From the NCBI RefSeq assembly GCF_947090775.1, contig NZ_OX352321.1, forward strand, positions 744,001 to 808,000: DNA of 64,000 nucleotides. Reading direction: 5' to 3'. The DNA comes from Pseudarthrobacter sp. MM222. GTDB taxonomy: Bacteria; Actinomycetota; Actinomycetes; Actinomycetales; Micrococcaceae. The notes below the pieces were generated by a model. It was not told the origin of the DNA and did not search any database. It saw only the letters and a program-made list of their open reading frames with translations. A program made the position numbers and the translations under genes. Numbering within the stretch: position 1 is the stretch's first letter; each line of letters opens with the position of its first letter. Of the stretch, positions 39,222-47,902 are shown in pieces.

Positions 39222-39482
39222 CTAGACGCGCGGCTTGGCGTCCGGCCACCAACCGGGAGCTGCCTGGGGCTTGGCGTCCGGCCACCAGCCCGGACGGGCC
39301 TGCGGCTTGGCGTCCGGCCACCAGCCCGGAGCGGCCAGCAGCTTGGCGTCCGGCCACCAGCCCGGAGCAGCAACTGAAGTGTTGTCGGCGCTACCGGCGG
39401 ATGCCGAAACGGCGGCCGTGGCGGAAACACCTGTGACAGCCACCGCGCCGGCGACGAGGAGGATCGCGATAGATTTCTTCAT
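39222..39482 (-). CDS. Secreted peptide precursor with four GWWPDAK repeats
   Basis: 86 residues. A clear Sec signal peptide (MKKSIAILLVAGAVAVTG..., cleavage likely after AVSASA) is followed by a short spacer (GSADNTSV) and four 12-residue repeats of consensus A-A-P-G-W-W-P-D-A-K-P-Q. The core PGWWPDAK is identical in all four. The mature product is almost only repeats. ATG 39482 has GGAG eight bases upstream, and a strong terminator follows. No known family. It resembles a multi-copy pheromone precursor such as yeast alpha-factor, or a wall-binding repeat peptide. The divergent neighbour is a TPR protein. Confidence 0.88.
   Translation of the reverse strand: MKKSIAILLVAGAVAVTGVSATAAVSASAGSADNTSVAAPGWWPDAKLLAAPGWWPDAKPQARPGWWPDAKPQAAPGWWPDAKPRV
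39228..39371 (-). repeat. 36-bp coding tandem repeat, four copies
   Basis: Each unit contains the identical 18-mer TGGTGGCCGGACGCCAAG on the minus strand. Units lie at 39228-39263, 39264-39299, 39300-39335 and 39336-39371 and keep the frame. Differences between units lie mainly in the spacer residues (LL, PQ, PQ, PR; AA or AR). Confidence 0.95.
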
Positions 39483-39534
39483 ATAATAGCTCCTGATACG
39501 TACGTGGCTGATGTGACCCATGTGATGCGAGATC

Positions 39535-39564
39535 AGTATAGAAGCTCAAGTGCGCCAGCGGTTA
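39535..39564 (-). promoter_or_regulatory. Probable promoter of the repeat-peptide gene
   Basis: Minus-strand TATACT (39535-39540) with TAACCG 18 bases upstream (39559-39564). The -35 lies inside an inverted repeat. Confidence 0.45.
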
Positions 39565-39629
39565 AGAGTTGGCGCGCGAATTCAGAAGCCTGTGCCAACG
39601 GGGCTTAACTGCGCCGATCCTGCGCCAAC
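39552..39629. promoter_or_regulatory. Cluster of TGYGCCAAC-like sites between peptide and TPR genes
   Basis: GCGCCA at 39552 is inverted against TGGCGC at 39570-39575. GTTGGCGC (39568-39575, inverted), TGTGCCAAC (39591-39599) and TGCGCCAAC (39621-39629) are related, the last two 30 bases apart. Candidate binding sites for a regulator of both divergent genes. Confidence 0.35.
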
Positions 39630-39693
39630 CCTGCGCGGGTACTGCTTGTGCGCTGTGTTCATTTCCACTTCCGCGGCAACGGATAATTGAATC

Positions 39694-40716
39694 ATGCAAC
39701 AAGACTCCGTCTCGCCCGCCTACGTCGCCGCAGAACTACGCGCCCGCGATCTGTGGGCAAGCCACGATTTCGGCGACGCCGCCGCCAGCGCTGGCAGCGC
39801 CGCGGAGATCGCCCGGAATGACGGCGACCCCGAGTCGTGGTGGAATATGACGTTCTTCCGGGCCGAAAGTCTTTTGGCGGCCGGACAGTTCGAGGCATGC
39901 GCGGAAGTTGCCGAAGCGCTGATCCGCGAGCCGCTGCCCGCCGGGTTGCAGCTGCAGGCCAGGGTGCGCATTCTTCTGTCCAAAGCGTGGCAAGGGGCCG
40001 GTCTTCTCGAAAGGGCCGCGGACGAGGCACGGGCGGCAGCGGAGCTAATGACGGAAGAGGCCGACATTGAAATCAGTGTCACGGCCCGCCTGGCTTTGAT
40101 CGCAGCCCTGGGCGAGAGCGGCCGGCTTGATGAGGCGTGGACCGAGAGCCTTCATCTCGCAGAGATTATCTCGGTTGAAGTCGATGATCAGTTGCTGGGT
40201 AAGGCCTATTGGGCCATCGGAAACGCCGCGTTCCTGAGCAGCAGAGTCGACGCCGGCCTCGAATACCACGAGCTTGCCGCAGCTACTTTTTCTCCCGCAC
40301 GAAACCTTGATGTGTGGGCAAAATTCAACAACGCTTCCGCGGCCATGAGGCTCGCCGCAGATGTGGCCGACGCAGCCACGCTCCGCTGCATCGAACGGGC
40401 CGAACTGGCCACCGACGTCATAGGCGGCAGCGAAGAAAACATCCTGCTGCTCAAGCTGAACCGCGGCCACTGGAATTATCTGGCCGGAGACCCGGCAGGG
40501 GCGATCGAGCTGCTGGACGGCTTGTGCAGCAACGATGACGTCCTCCCACCGCAGACAATGGGGGAGTCGTGCCTCCTGCTGGGTCGGGCGTACAAGGCCC
40601 TGGGTGATGCTCCTGCAGCTGAGCGACACCTGTTGGAGGCCGCGGAGCACTTCGACAGGGCAGGCGCCCAGCAGCGTGCCGAACTGGCCCGGGGGTTCCT
40701 GGCAGCTGACGCCTGA
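39694..40716 (+). CDS. TPR-repeat protein, no DNA-binding domain
   Basis: 340 residues of helical hairpins with TPR character throughout, for example AESLLAAGQFEACAEVAEALI, LSKAWQGAGLLERAADEARAAAEL, LLLGRAYKALGDAPAAERHLLEAAEHF. No HTH, signal or membrane segment is seen, so it is a cytosolic binding protein. It has no clear ribosome-binding site. A -10-like GATAAT (39682-39687) ends six bases before the ATG, which suggests a leaderless mRNA. It is divergent from the repeat-peptide gene, so it may be a peptide receptor like Rap proteins of Firmicutes; this is inference. Confidence 0.8.
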   Translation: MQQDSVSPAYVAAELRARDLWASHDFGDAAASAGSAAEIARNDGDPESWWNMTFFRAESLLAAGQFEACAEVAEALIREPLPAGLQLQARVRILLSKAWQGAGLLERAADEARAAAELMTEEADIEISVTARLALIAALGESGRLDEAWTESLHLAEIISVEVDDQLLGKAYWAIGNAAFLSSRVDAGLEYHELAAATFSPARNLDVWAKFNNASAAMRLAADVADAATLRCIERAELATDVIGGSEENILLLKLNRGHWNYLAGDPAGAIELLDGLCSNDDVLPPQTMGESCLLLGRAYKALGDAPAAERHLLEAAEHFDRAGAQQRAELARGFLAADA

Positions 40717-40726
40717 GCCTCCCCGA

Positions 40727-40919
40727 GGGACATGCTCTCCGGGTCCTGCTACGGATGGACATGATGGGATTATGTCGCGTGGTTGCGACCAGGAGTGGGC
40801 ATGTCCCGTGGTGGCCACGAGGGCTGCGCATGTCCAGTGGTCGCGATGAACTGGTCACGGCGAGGGCTGGGCATGTCCCGTGGTGGTTGGGATTAGGGCT
40901 CGGCGTGTCCCGCGGTTCG
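40727..40919 (+). repeat. Nested-palindrome repeat, copy E1, with extra half-units
   Basis: Outer arms GGGACATGC (40727-40735) and GGGCATGTCCC (40797-40807); inner TGGACAT (40756) and ATGTC (40772), then GTGGTTGC. The 3' motif GGGCATGTCCCGTGGTGG recurs exactly at 40869, and as variants at 40826 and 40902. The last units run into the end of the minus-strand membrane protein gene. Confidence 0.75.
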
Positions 40920-41546
40920 GGTTGCGGGCGAGGAGGATTTCCTGCCCAGAAACACCGCGGCGGCTCCGGCCAGGAGGCTGAGCACCAGCAGCACCCAACC
41001 GGCCACCGTGAGCCCGGACGCGAGAGCCACTTGGCCGGCGTCGACCGTCTCGGCGGACATCATGGCGTCGATGGCCGCATTGCCCCAGAGCCGCACGGCG
41101 GCAAAGAGCAACGGAATGGCCCAGAGCGCCCAACGCAGGGGCTTTCGGGCTACGTTCGTTCCGATCAGCAGCAGCCAGCTGAAGCCGAAGATCAGCGGGA
41201 AGAGCGTGCCCGCAGTCTTATGGACGTAGTTGAGCTGCCCCCGGGCGTCCTGATCCATTGCCGTTCGCAACTGCTCCGCGAAGTCCCGGTCGAAGCCTCC
41301 GATCAGGGAGTCTGGCATGGCCAGTCCGCCGGAGAGCTGGGTGAGCTGGTTCAGGGTGAGCAGGTGGAGGTACCAGAACAGGAACAGGCTGGCGACGACA
41401 CCGGCGATCAGGATCAGATTGCTGTTGCTTTGCGCCTTCCGCGGCGTCCGGCTGGTGGTGGGATTGATCACCGGCGGCAGCTCATGCCGTGGGACGACTG
41501 CTTTGGCGCCGTGCTTCTTGATTCGCTGTGCGGGAGTCTTGGCCAT
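40893..41546 (-). CDS. Four-helix membrane protein of unknown function
   Basis: 217 residues. A basic cytoplasmic N-terminus (about 1-42) is followed by about four membrane helices (about 43-63, 112-130, 135-155, 178-200). The loop between helices 1 and 2 contains DSLIGGFDRDFAEQLRTAMDQDARGQLNYVHKTAG. No family recognised. Its last codons lie in repeat E1, so the C-terminal tail ATRTAGHAEP may have been shaped by the repeat. Confidence 0.7.
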   Translation of the reverse strand: MAKTPAQRIKKHGAKAVVPRHELPPVINPTTSRTPRKAQSNSNLILIAGVVASLFLFWYLHLLTLNQLTQLSGGLAMPDSLIGGFDRDFAEQLRTAMDQDARGQLNYVHKTAGTLFPLIFGFSWLLLIGTNVARKPLRWALWAIPLLFAAVRLWGNAAIDAMMSAETVDAGQVALASGLTVAGWVLLVLSLLAGAAAVFLGRKSSSPATRTAGHAEP

Positions 41547-41625
41547 GGCTCCATTATCGCCCGGCCCAGCGGCCAGGCCGGCGCTGTCTGTTCACCGCCA
41601 CCGGCCGCCCGATAGGCTGGAACGC

Positions 41626-42483
41626 GTGACCGAACTAGGAAAACACCGGCTGGGCCGGCACAGTACGGCGGATCTCGACCCCGGACTCGATGACTATGAA
41701 CTGGCGGAAGCCCTCGTGCGGGGAGCTGGGCAGCTGGCACTGCTGATGCGGCAGGGCGGGCTGGAAAGCCGGCAGAAGACGTCAATTTCGGATGTCGTCA
41801 CTGCCGCAGACCATGCCGCCGAGGCCTACGTGTTGGAGCAGCTCCGACGCTGCCGCCCGGACGACGGCATCCTCGGCGAGGAGGGCGCCTCCGTGGCCGG
41901 CACAAGCGGCCGCACCTGGGTTATCGATCCGGTAGACGGAACCTACAACTTCCTGCACGGGTCGACGTACTGGTGTTCGGCGATCGCGTTGAAGGACTCC
42001 ACCGGCGTACGGCTGGGCGCGGTCTTCCAGCCGGAGGAGGACAAGCTCTGGCTGGGCGGAACCGCCCGTGCCGCGACGCTCAATGGCGAACGACTGACCA
42101 GCTTCGGGCCCCGTGGAGCCGACGGTCCCAGCCGCTCGGACATTCCGCTCGCCGAACTCGGAGCCGCCACGTACATCCATCCCAGCTGGCTCGCGGATCC
42201 GATGTGCGCCATGCCGTGGCACGCCGCTGCAACATCCGCCGCGGCGCTGCGGATGTTCGGCTCGGGCTCGTGCGACCTGAGCCGCGTGGCCGACGGAGAG
42301 CTGGGCTGCTGGTTCCAGCACAGCTGCCCGGAATGGGACTGGCTTCCCGGGAAGGCGATCGTCCTCGCGGCCGGCGGCGCGGCCGGCGTCGTCCGGGTCA
42401 ATGGGCTCGACTGGTTTATGGCGGGAGGGGTGACGGCGGTGCGGGAGCTCCGTGCCGCCCTCGAGTCTGGCTCCGTCGGCTAG
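41626..42483 (+). CDS. Inositol monophosphatase-family phosphatase
   Basis: 285 residues. Metal-site motifs of the IMPase/FIG superfamily: TAADHAAE, GEEG, WVIDPVDGTYNFLHG, and a variant third motif WDWLPGKAI where WDxxAG is usual. It could hydrolyse inositol phosphate or, as in some actinobacteria, histidinol phosphate. GTG start at 41626. It lies between repeats E1 and E2. It is 7.7 kb from the iol cluster, so no link is certain. Confidence 0.85.
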   Translation: MTELGKHRLGRHSTADLDPGLDDYELAEALVRGAGQLALLMRQGGLESRQKTSISDVVTAADHAAEAYVLEQLRRCRPDDGILGEEGASVAGTSGRTWVIDPVDGTYNFLHGSTYWCSAIALKDSTGVRLGAVFQPEEDKLWLGGTARAATLNGERLTSFGPRGADGPSRSDIPLAELGAATYIHPSWLADPMCAMPWHAAATSAAALRMFGSGSCDLSRVADGELGCWFQHSCPEWDWLPGKAIVLAAGGAAGVVRVNGLDWFMAGGVTAVRELRAALESGSVG

Positions 42484-42510
42484 TACCTGCCATTCAACAC
42501 ACCCCGCCCC

Positions 42511-42600
42511 GTGGGACATGCCCATTTTTGGCAGCGGGGCATGGACATAGTGCCGCTATGTCCAGTGGTTGCACACAGGGGGGAACATGCTCATCCGTGG
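42511..42600 (+). repeat. Nested-palindrome repeat, copy E2
   Basis: Outer left arm GGGACATGCCC (42513-42523); inner perfect inverted repeat TGGACATAG (42542-42550) and CTATGTCCA (42556-42564), then GTGGTTGC as in E1. The right outer arm is degenerate and merges into the 61-bp tandem repeat. Confidence 0.75.
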
Positions 42601-42750
42601 CCAGGCGCGCCGCGGGGCAGGTGCCGTGCAGCGGGCCAGGGGGGAACATGCTCATCCGTGGTCAGGCGCGCCGCGGGGCAGGTCCCTGCAGCGGGCCAGG
42701 GGTGGCAAGGCGCGCCGCGGGGTATGTGCCCTGCAGCGGGCCCTGGGCAT
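42579..42750 (+). repeat. 61-bp tandem repeat between E2 and E3
   Basis: Two nearly identical units (GGGGAACATGCTCATCCGTG then CAGGCGCGCCGCGGGGCAGG and TGCAGCGGGCCAGG), with AACATGC at 42584 and 42645, and a third partial unit from about 42705. An open frame reads through it but ends in the pcrA frame only by chance. Confidence 0.8.
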
Positions 42751-42757
42751 TACCCCC

Positions 42758-42842
42758 GTGGGACATGCTCATTCTTGGCTGCGAGGACTGGACATAGGGG
42801 TCACATGTCCACTGGCTGCGGCCAGCGGAGGGCATGTCCCGA
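42758..42842 (+). repeat. Nested-palindrome repeat, copy E3
   Basis: Outer arms GGGACATGC (42760-42768) and GGGCATGTCCC (42830-42840); inner TGGACAT (42789-42795) and ATGTCCA (42805-42811), then CTGGCTGCG. It ends about 50 bases before the pcrA start. E1, E2 and E3 share order and spacing of all parts. Confidence 0.8.
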
Positions 42843-42889
42843 GGGGGCGGACGCCGCTGTCAGTGGCACCGCCTAGACTTGTTAACACC

Positions 42890-45409
42890 ATGGATATGTT
42901 GTTTGACCCTTTCGCCGACGGACCCTTCCAAGCTGCCTCCAGGACGGCGACGGCCACTAAATCCTCCGCCGAAACGGGCACGGCAGCCGTCGGTTCCGGC
43001 GCCGGCTGGATGCCCAACGGCTCCGGCAGCGGAAGCGCGGGGGACCCGGAGCGGCCCCATCTCCCCGGCCCAGACGAGCTCCTGGAAGGCCTGAACCCGC
43101 AGCAGGAAGAAGCGGTCAAGCACGCCGGCGGGGCCCTGCTCATCGTGGCCGGGGCGGGCTCGGGCAAGACTCGCGTCCTGAGTAACCGCATCGCCTACCT
43201 CATCGCCACCCGGCGCGCGCACCACGGCGAGATCCTCGCGATTACCTTCACCAACAAGGCCGCCGCCGAAATGCGGGAGCGCATCGAACTGCTGGTCGGC
43301 GGCCGTGCCAAGACGATGTGGATCTCCACCTTCCACTCATCCTGCGTCCGGATCCTGCGGCGCGAGGCCAAGAACGTCGGCCTGAACTCCAACTTCTCCA
43401 TCTACGACTCGGCGGACTCGCTGCGGCTGATCACGCTTGTCGCCAAGAACTTGGACCTCGATCCCAAGCGGTTCGCGCCCAAGGCCATCCAGCACAAGAT
43501 CTCCGCGCTCAAGAACGAGCTCATCGACGCCGACAGCTACGCTTCGAGCGCCAACTACAACGACCCCTTCGAACAGGCCGTCGCCGAGGTCTTCAAGGGC
43601 TACACCCAGCGCCTTCGCCAGGCCAACGCCATGGACTTCGATGACCTGATCGCCGAGACCGTCTACATGTTCCGGGCCTTCCCCGCGCTCGCCGACTCCT
43701 ACCGGCGCCGCTTCCGGCACGTTCTGGTCGACGAATACCAGGACACCAACCACGCCCAGTACGCCCTGGTCCGCGAGATCGTCGGCGAGGGCCCCGGCGC
43801 GGCCGAACTGACCGTCGTCGGCGATTCCGATCAGTCCATCTACGCCTTCCGGGGTGCGGACATCCGCAACATCGTGGAGTTCGAAAAGGACTATCCGGAC
43901 GCCCGGACCATCAAGCTGGAACAGAACTACCGCTCCACCCAGACCATCCTCAGCGCCGCGAACTCGGTGATCTCCCGCAACCCGAACCGCCCGGAGAAGA
44001 GGCTCTGGACGGCGGAGGGCGACGGCGAGAAGATCGTCGGTTACGTCGGCGAGAACGAGCACGATGAGGCCCAGTTCATCGCCAAGGAAATCGACCGGTT
44101 GCAGGACGAGGGCAATCTGCGCCCCGGCGACGTCGCGATCTTCTATCGCACCAACGCCCAGTCCCGCTCGATCGAGGACGTCCTGGTCCGCGTGGGGCTG
44201 CCCTACAAGGTGGTCGGCGGCACGCGCTTCTATGAGCGCAAGGAAATCAAGGACGCCCTCGCCTACCTGCGGGTGCTGGTCAACCCCGACGACGACGTCA
44301 ACCTGCGCCGGATCCTGAACGAACCCAAGCGCGGCATCGGAGACCGTGCCGAAGGCGCCGTGGCCTCCCTCGCCCAGCGCGACCGGATCTCCTTCATGGC
44401 CGCCGCCCGCCGCGCCGAGGAAGCGCCCGGGATGGCGACCCGGTCCGTCAACGCCGTGCTCGGCTTCGTGAAACTGCTGGACGACCTTGCCGAGGTGGCC
44501 ACCGGATCCGGGGCTGCTGCGGCGCTGGAAGCGGTGCTGGAACAGACCGGCTACCTCGCCGGGCTGCGCTCCAGCACCGACCCGCAGGACGAGTCGCGGG
44601 TGGAGAACCTCGCTGAGCTCGTCGCCGTCGTCCGTGAATACGAACGGGACAACCCGGAAGGATCGTTGGGCGCGTTCCTGGAGCAGGTCTCCCTCGTGGC
44701 CGACGCTGACCAGATCCCGGACGCCCCTGGCGGTGACGCCGAAGACCTGGCGGCCGCCGTCGCCGAGGCCAAGCGGCTCGGCGTCGTCACCCTGATGACC
44801 TTGCACACAGCCAAGGGCCTGGAGTTCCCGGTGGTGTTCCTGACCGGTATGGAGCATGGGCTGTTCCCGCACCAGCGCTCCGCCACCGACCCGAAGGAAC
44901 TGGCGGAGGAGCGCCGGCTGGCCTACGTCGGCCTGACCCGGGCCCGGAAGCGCCTGTACCTGACCCGCTCCGAGGTGCGCAGCATGTGGGGCCAAAGCCA
45001 GTACAACCCGGCCAGCCAGTTCATTGAGGAGATCCCGGCCGAGCTCGTGGAGTGGAAGCGGGAAGGCTCCACCCGGCAGAGCGGCGGCTGGGGGAACGGC
45101 GCCTCCATCGGTTCGAGCCGTTACGGTGGATCGTTCTGGGGCGCCGGCACCGCCCGCGGCGCGGAGGCCAGCCCGTCCGCGGGCTTCAACGCCGACGTCC
45201 CGGCCGCGATCGCCAAGAACCGGGTGCAACCGCAGAAGGAAATTGTTGCCGTCAGCGTAGGGGACAAGGTCAACCACACGAGCTTCGGCAACGGGACCGT
45301 CCTGGCCGTCGAAGGTGCGGGCGACAAGACGGTGGCCAAGGTGAAGTTCGACATCGGCGAGAAGCGGCTGCTGCTGCGCTACGCGCCGCTGACCAAAATC
45401 GACGTGTAG
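42890..45409 (+). CDS. pcrA: ATP-dependent DNA helicase PcrA/UvrD
   Basis: 839 residues, superfamily 1A helicase for repair and replication. Disordered start (about 1-60), then LNPQQEEAV (Q motif), AGAGSGKTRVL (Walker A), LVDEYQDTN (DEXX box), GDSDQSIYAFRGAD, EQNYRST, VTLMTLHTAKGLEF and YVGLTRARKRLYL. The C-terminal tail carries a Tudor-like region (VSVGDKVNHTSFGNGTVLAVEG) that in PcrA contacts RNA polymerase. I chose ATG 42890; an upstream extension would run through repeats. There is no ribosome-binding site and a TAGACT lies 11 bases upstream, so the mRNA may be leaderless. Confidence 0.95.
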   Translation: MDMLFDPFADGPFQAASRTATATKSSAETGTAAVGSGAGWMPNGSGSGSAGDPERPHLPGPDELLEGLNPQQEEAVKHAGGALLIVAGAGSGKTRVLSNRIAYLIATRRAHHGEILAITFTNKAAAEMRERIELLVGGRAKTMWISTFHSSCVRILRREAKNVGLNSNFSIYDSADSLRLITLVAKNLDLDPKRFAPKAIQHKISALKNELIDADSYASSANYNDPFEQAVAEVFKGYTQRLRQANAMDFDDLIAETVYMFRAFPALADSYRRRFRHVLVDEYQDTNHAQYALVREIVGEGPGAAELTVVGDSDQSIYAFRGADIRNIVEFEKDYPDARTIKLEQNYRSTQTILSAANSVISRNPNRPEKRLWTAEGDGEKIVGYVGENEHDEAQFIAKEIDRLQDEGNLRPGDVAIFYRTNAQSRSIEDVLVRVGLPYKVVGGTRFYERKEIKDALAYLRVLVNPDDDVNLRRILNEPKRGIGDRAEGAVASLAQRDRISFMAAARRAEEAPGMATRSVNAVLGFVKLLDDLAEVATGSGAAAALEAVLEQTGYLAGLRSSTDPQDESRVENLAELVAVVREYERDNPEGSLGAFLEQVSLVADADQIPDAPGGDAEDLAAAVAEAKRLGVVTLMTLHTAKGLEFPVVFLTGMEHGLFPHQRSATDPKELAEERRLAYVGLTRARKRLYLTRSEVRSMWGQSQYNPASQFIEEIPAELVEWKREGSTRQSGGWGNGASIGSSRYGGSFWGAGTARGAEASPSAGFNADVPAAIAKNRVQPQKEIVAVSVGDKVNHTSFGNGTVLAVEGAGDKTVAKVKFDIGEKRLLLRYAPLTKIDV

Positions 45410-45796
45410 CCGCCCGTCCCGCCGCCACCCCGCGCGGCTGCTGACGGCCCTGCCGCGTGCGGAAACGTCCCGGCAGGCGCTGTCCTCGGTCCGGACGCGA
45501 GCGTTACGAACCAATCTGCGGCGCCTGAAACCGGCCCGCAGACGCCTTCAGAGGCCCCAAAAACCCCGTAATCTAGCGGTTTTTCTACGTTCCATAGAAT
45601 AGTGTCCTTACTCACATAACCGGTACTCTGGAACGGGCTCCTCGAAAGAAAGGGCTAAAGTTCGAAAGAGGAGCATTGCGCCGTGTGGCTCGTTTCCAAG
45701 CCTGTCGCAGGGTGCGTTTATTCCGCAGCCCGGTAACCGCGAGAACGTGGGGTCCGGCTGTACAGAAACTACTTCGACGTAGAAGGACACAAACCC
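45410..45796. other. 387-base gap between pcrA and sucC
   Basis: No gene seen. A short AAAAACC/GGTTTTT hairpin with a T-run (45559-45584) may end pcrA. TAGAAT at 45595-45600 could be a -10 for sucCD, which would give a leader of about 190 bases. No riboswitch motif recognised. Confidence 0.4.
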
Positions 45797-46966
45797 GTGG
45801 ACCTGTTTGAATATCAGGCGCGCGATATGTTCGAGGCGCACGGTGTACCCGTGCTTGCTGGCATCGTGGCGCACACCCCTGAAGAAGCAAAGGCAGCTGC
45901 CGAGAAAATCGGCGGCGTTACTGTCGTAAAGGCGCAGGTCAAGGCCGGAGGCCGCGGCAAAGCCGGCGGCGTCAAGGTCGCCAAGACCGCCGACGAGGCG
46001 TTTGAACACTCCACCAACATCCTCGGCATGGACATCAAGGGCCACACCGTCCACCGGGTCATGATTGCCCAGGGTGCGGACATCGCCGAGGAATACTACT
46101 TCTCGGTCCTGCTGGACCGGGCAAACCGCAACTATCTGGCCATGTGCTCGGTTGAAGGCGGCATGGAAATCGAGCAGCTCGCCGTTGAGCGGCCCGAAGC
46201 CCTTGCCAAGATCGCGATCGACCCGGCCGTCGGCATCGACCAGGCCAAGGCTGACGAAATCGTCGCCGCTGCAGGCTTCGCCGAGGAACTGCGCGGCAAG
46301 GTCGCCGGCGTCATCCTGAAGCTCTGGGACGTTTTCAAGAAGGAAGACGCCACCCTCGTGGAGGTCAACCCGCTGGTCCTGACCGGCGCGGGCGACGTCG
46401 TCGCGCTGGACGGCAAGGTCTCCCTCGACGAGAACGCCGACTTCCGCCACCCCAAGCACGCGCACCTTGAAGACAAGGACGCTGCTGACCCGCTCGAGGC
46501 CAAGGCCAAGGCGCAGGACCTCAACTACGTCAAGCTGGACGGCGAAGTCGGCATCATCGGTAACGGTGCCGGCCTGGTCATGTCCACGCTCGACGTCGTT
46601 GCTTACGCCGGCGAGAACCACGGCAACGTCAAGCCCGCCAACTTCCTGGACATCGGCGGTGGAGCTTCCGCCGAGGTCATGGCTGCAGGCCTCGACGTCA
46701 TCCTGGGCGACCCGCAGGTCAAGTCCGTCTTCGTCAACGTCTTCGGCGGCATCACCGCCTGTGACGCCGTCGCCAAGGGCATCGTCGGTGCGCTGGCCGA
46801 GCTGGGCTCCTCCGCGAACAAGCCGCTGGTAGTCCGCCTCGACGGCAACAACGTTGAGGAAGGCCGCCGCATCCTGGCCGAGGCCAACCACCCGCTGGTT
46901 ACCCTGGCCGCCACCATGGACGAGGGCGCCGACAAGGCTGCCGAGCTCGCCAACGCAGCGAAGTAA
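45797..46966 (+). CDS. sucC: Succinyl-CoA synthetase beta subunit
   Basis: 389 residues, TCA-cycle enzyme making ATP or GTP from succinyl-CoA. ATP-grasp region with [21 protein letters not shown] and the C-terminal [20 protein letters not shown] and [16 protein letters not shown] start with AGAAGGA upstream. sucD follows after 12 bases. Confidence 0.97.
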   Translation: MDLFEYQARDMFEAHGVPVLAGIVAHTPEEAKAAAEKIGGVTVVKAQVKAGGRGKAGGVKVAKTADEAFEHSTNILGMDIKGHTVHRVMIAQGADIAEEYYFSVLLDRANRNYLAMCSVEGGMEIEQLAVERPEALAKIAIDPAVGIDQAKADEIVAAAGFAEELRGKVAGVILKLWDVFKKEDATLVEVNPLVLTGAGDVVALDGKVSLDENADFRHPKHAHLEDKDAADPLEAKAKAQDLNYVKLDGEVGIIGNGAGLVMSTLDVVAYAGENHGNVKPANFLDIGGGASAEVMAAGLDVILGDPQVKSVFVNVFGGITACDAVAKGIVGALAELGSSANKPLVVRLDGNNVEEGRRILAEANHPLVTLAATMDEGADKAAELANAAK

Positions 46967-46978
46967 AGGGACCCGACT

Positions 46979-47881
46979 ATGTCTATTTATCTGAACAAGG
47001 ACTCCAAGGTCATCGTCCAGGGCATCACCGGCGGCGAAGGCACCAAGCACACCGCCCTGATGCTGAAGGCCGGCACCAACGTTGTTGGCGGCGTCAACGC
47101 CCGTAAGGCCGGCACCACCGTCCTGCACGGCGACGCCGAGATCACCGTCTTCGGCACGGTCAAGGAAGCGATGGCCGAGACCGGCGCTGACGTGTCCATC
47201 GTCTTCGTCCCGCCGGCCTTCACCAAGGACGCCGTCGTCGAAGCCATCGAGGCCGGCATCGGCCTGGTCGTCGTCATCACCGAAGGCGTCCCGGTCCAGG
47301 ATTCCGCCGAGTTCTGGGCACTTGCCCAGTCCAAGGTCGATGCCAACGGCAAGCAGGTCACCCGCATCATCGGACCGAACTGCCCCGGCATCATCACCCC
47401 AGGTGAAGCCCTCGTCGGCATCACCCCGGCCAACATCACGGGCAAGGGCCCCATCGGCCTCGTCTCCAAGTCGGGCACCTTGACCTACCAGATGATGTAC
47501 GAACTGCGCGACCTTGGGTTCTCCACCGCTATCGGCATCGGCGGCGACCCGGTCATCGGCACCACCCACATCGATGCCCTCGAGGCGTTCGAAGCGGACC
47601 CGGAGACCAAGGCGATCGTCATGATCGGCGAAATCGGCGGCGACGCCGAGGAACGTGCCGCCGACTACATCAAGGCGCACGTCACCAAGCCGGTTGTCGG
47701 CTACGTGGCAGGCTTCACCGCTCCGGAAGGCAAGACCATGGGCCACGCAGGCGCCATCGTCTCGGGTTCCGCGGGTACCGCACAGGCCAAGAAGGAAGCC
47801 CTCGAGGCTGCCGGCGTCAAGGTCGGCAAGACGCCGTCCGAGACCGCCAAGCTCCTGCGCGAGGTCTTCGCGACCCTCTAG
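46979..47881 (+). CDS. sucD: Succinyl-CoA synthetase alpha subunit
   Basis: 300 residues. CoA-binding Rossmann region ([16 protein letters not shown]), active-site phospho-His in [10 protein letters not shown] and the GEIGGDAEE loop. It forms the enzyme with SucC. A strong terminator follows. Confidence 0.97.
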   Translation: MSIYLNKDSKVIVQGITGGEGTKHTALMLKAGTNVVGGVNARKAGTTVLHGDAEITVFGTVKEAMAETGADVSIVFVPPAFTKDAVVEAIEAGIGLVVVITEGVPVQDSAEFWALAQSKVDANGKQVTRIIGPNCPGIITPGEALVGITPANITGKGPIGLVSKSGTLTYQMMYELRDLGFSTAIGIGGDPVIGTTHIDALEAFEADPETKAIVMIGEIGGDAEERAADYIKAHVTKPVVGYVAGFTAPEGKTMGHAGAIVSGSAGTAQAKKEALEAAGVKVGKTPSETAKLLREVFATL

Positions 47882-47902
47882 GTCCGAAGAGCCACAGCAC
47901 CA

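Noticed and set aside
39228..39371. 36-bp repeats considered as a CRISPR array
   Set aside because: Units are directly adjacent without unique spacers, keep a reading frame behind a signal peptide, and no cas genes are present.
41317..41625. Upstream extension of the IMPase-like gene
   Set aside because: It overlaps the divergent membrane-protein gene and lacks family sequence. GTG 41626 starts the phosphatase.
40727..42842. E1-E3 region considered as an insertion sequence or composite transposon
   Set aside because: No transposase gene or remnant lies between the copies, the elements are all in the same orientation, and no target-site duplication is evident.
42569..42889. Upstream extension of pcrA by 107 codons
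   Set aside because: The extension is made of the 61-bp repeat and element E3 and matches no helicase sequence. ATG 42890 gives the usual PcrA length.
43337..45514. 725-codon frame antisense to pcrA
   Set aside because: Shadow of pcrA; no recognisable domain.
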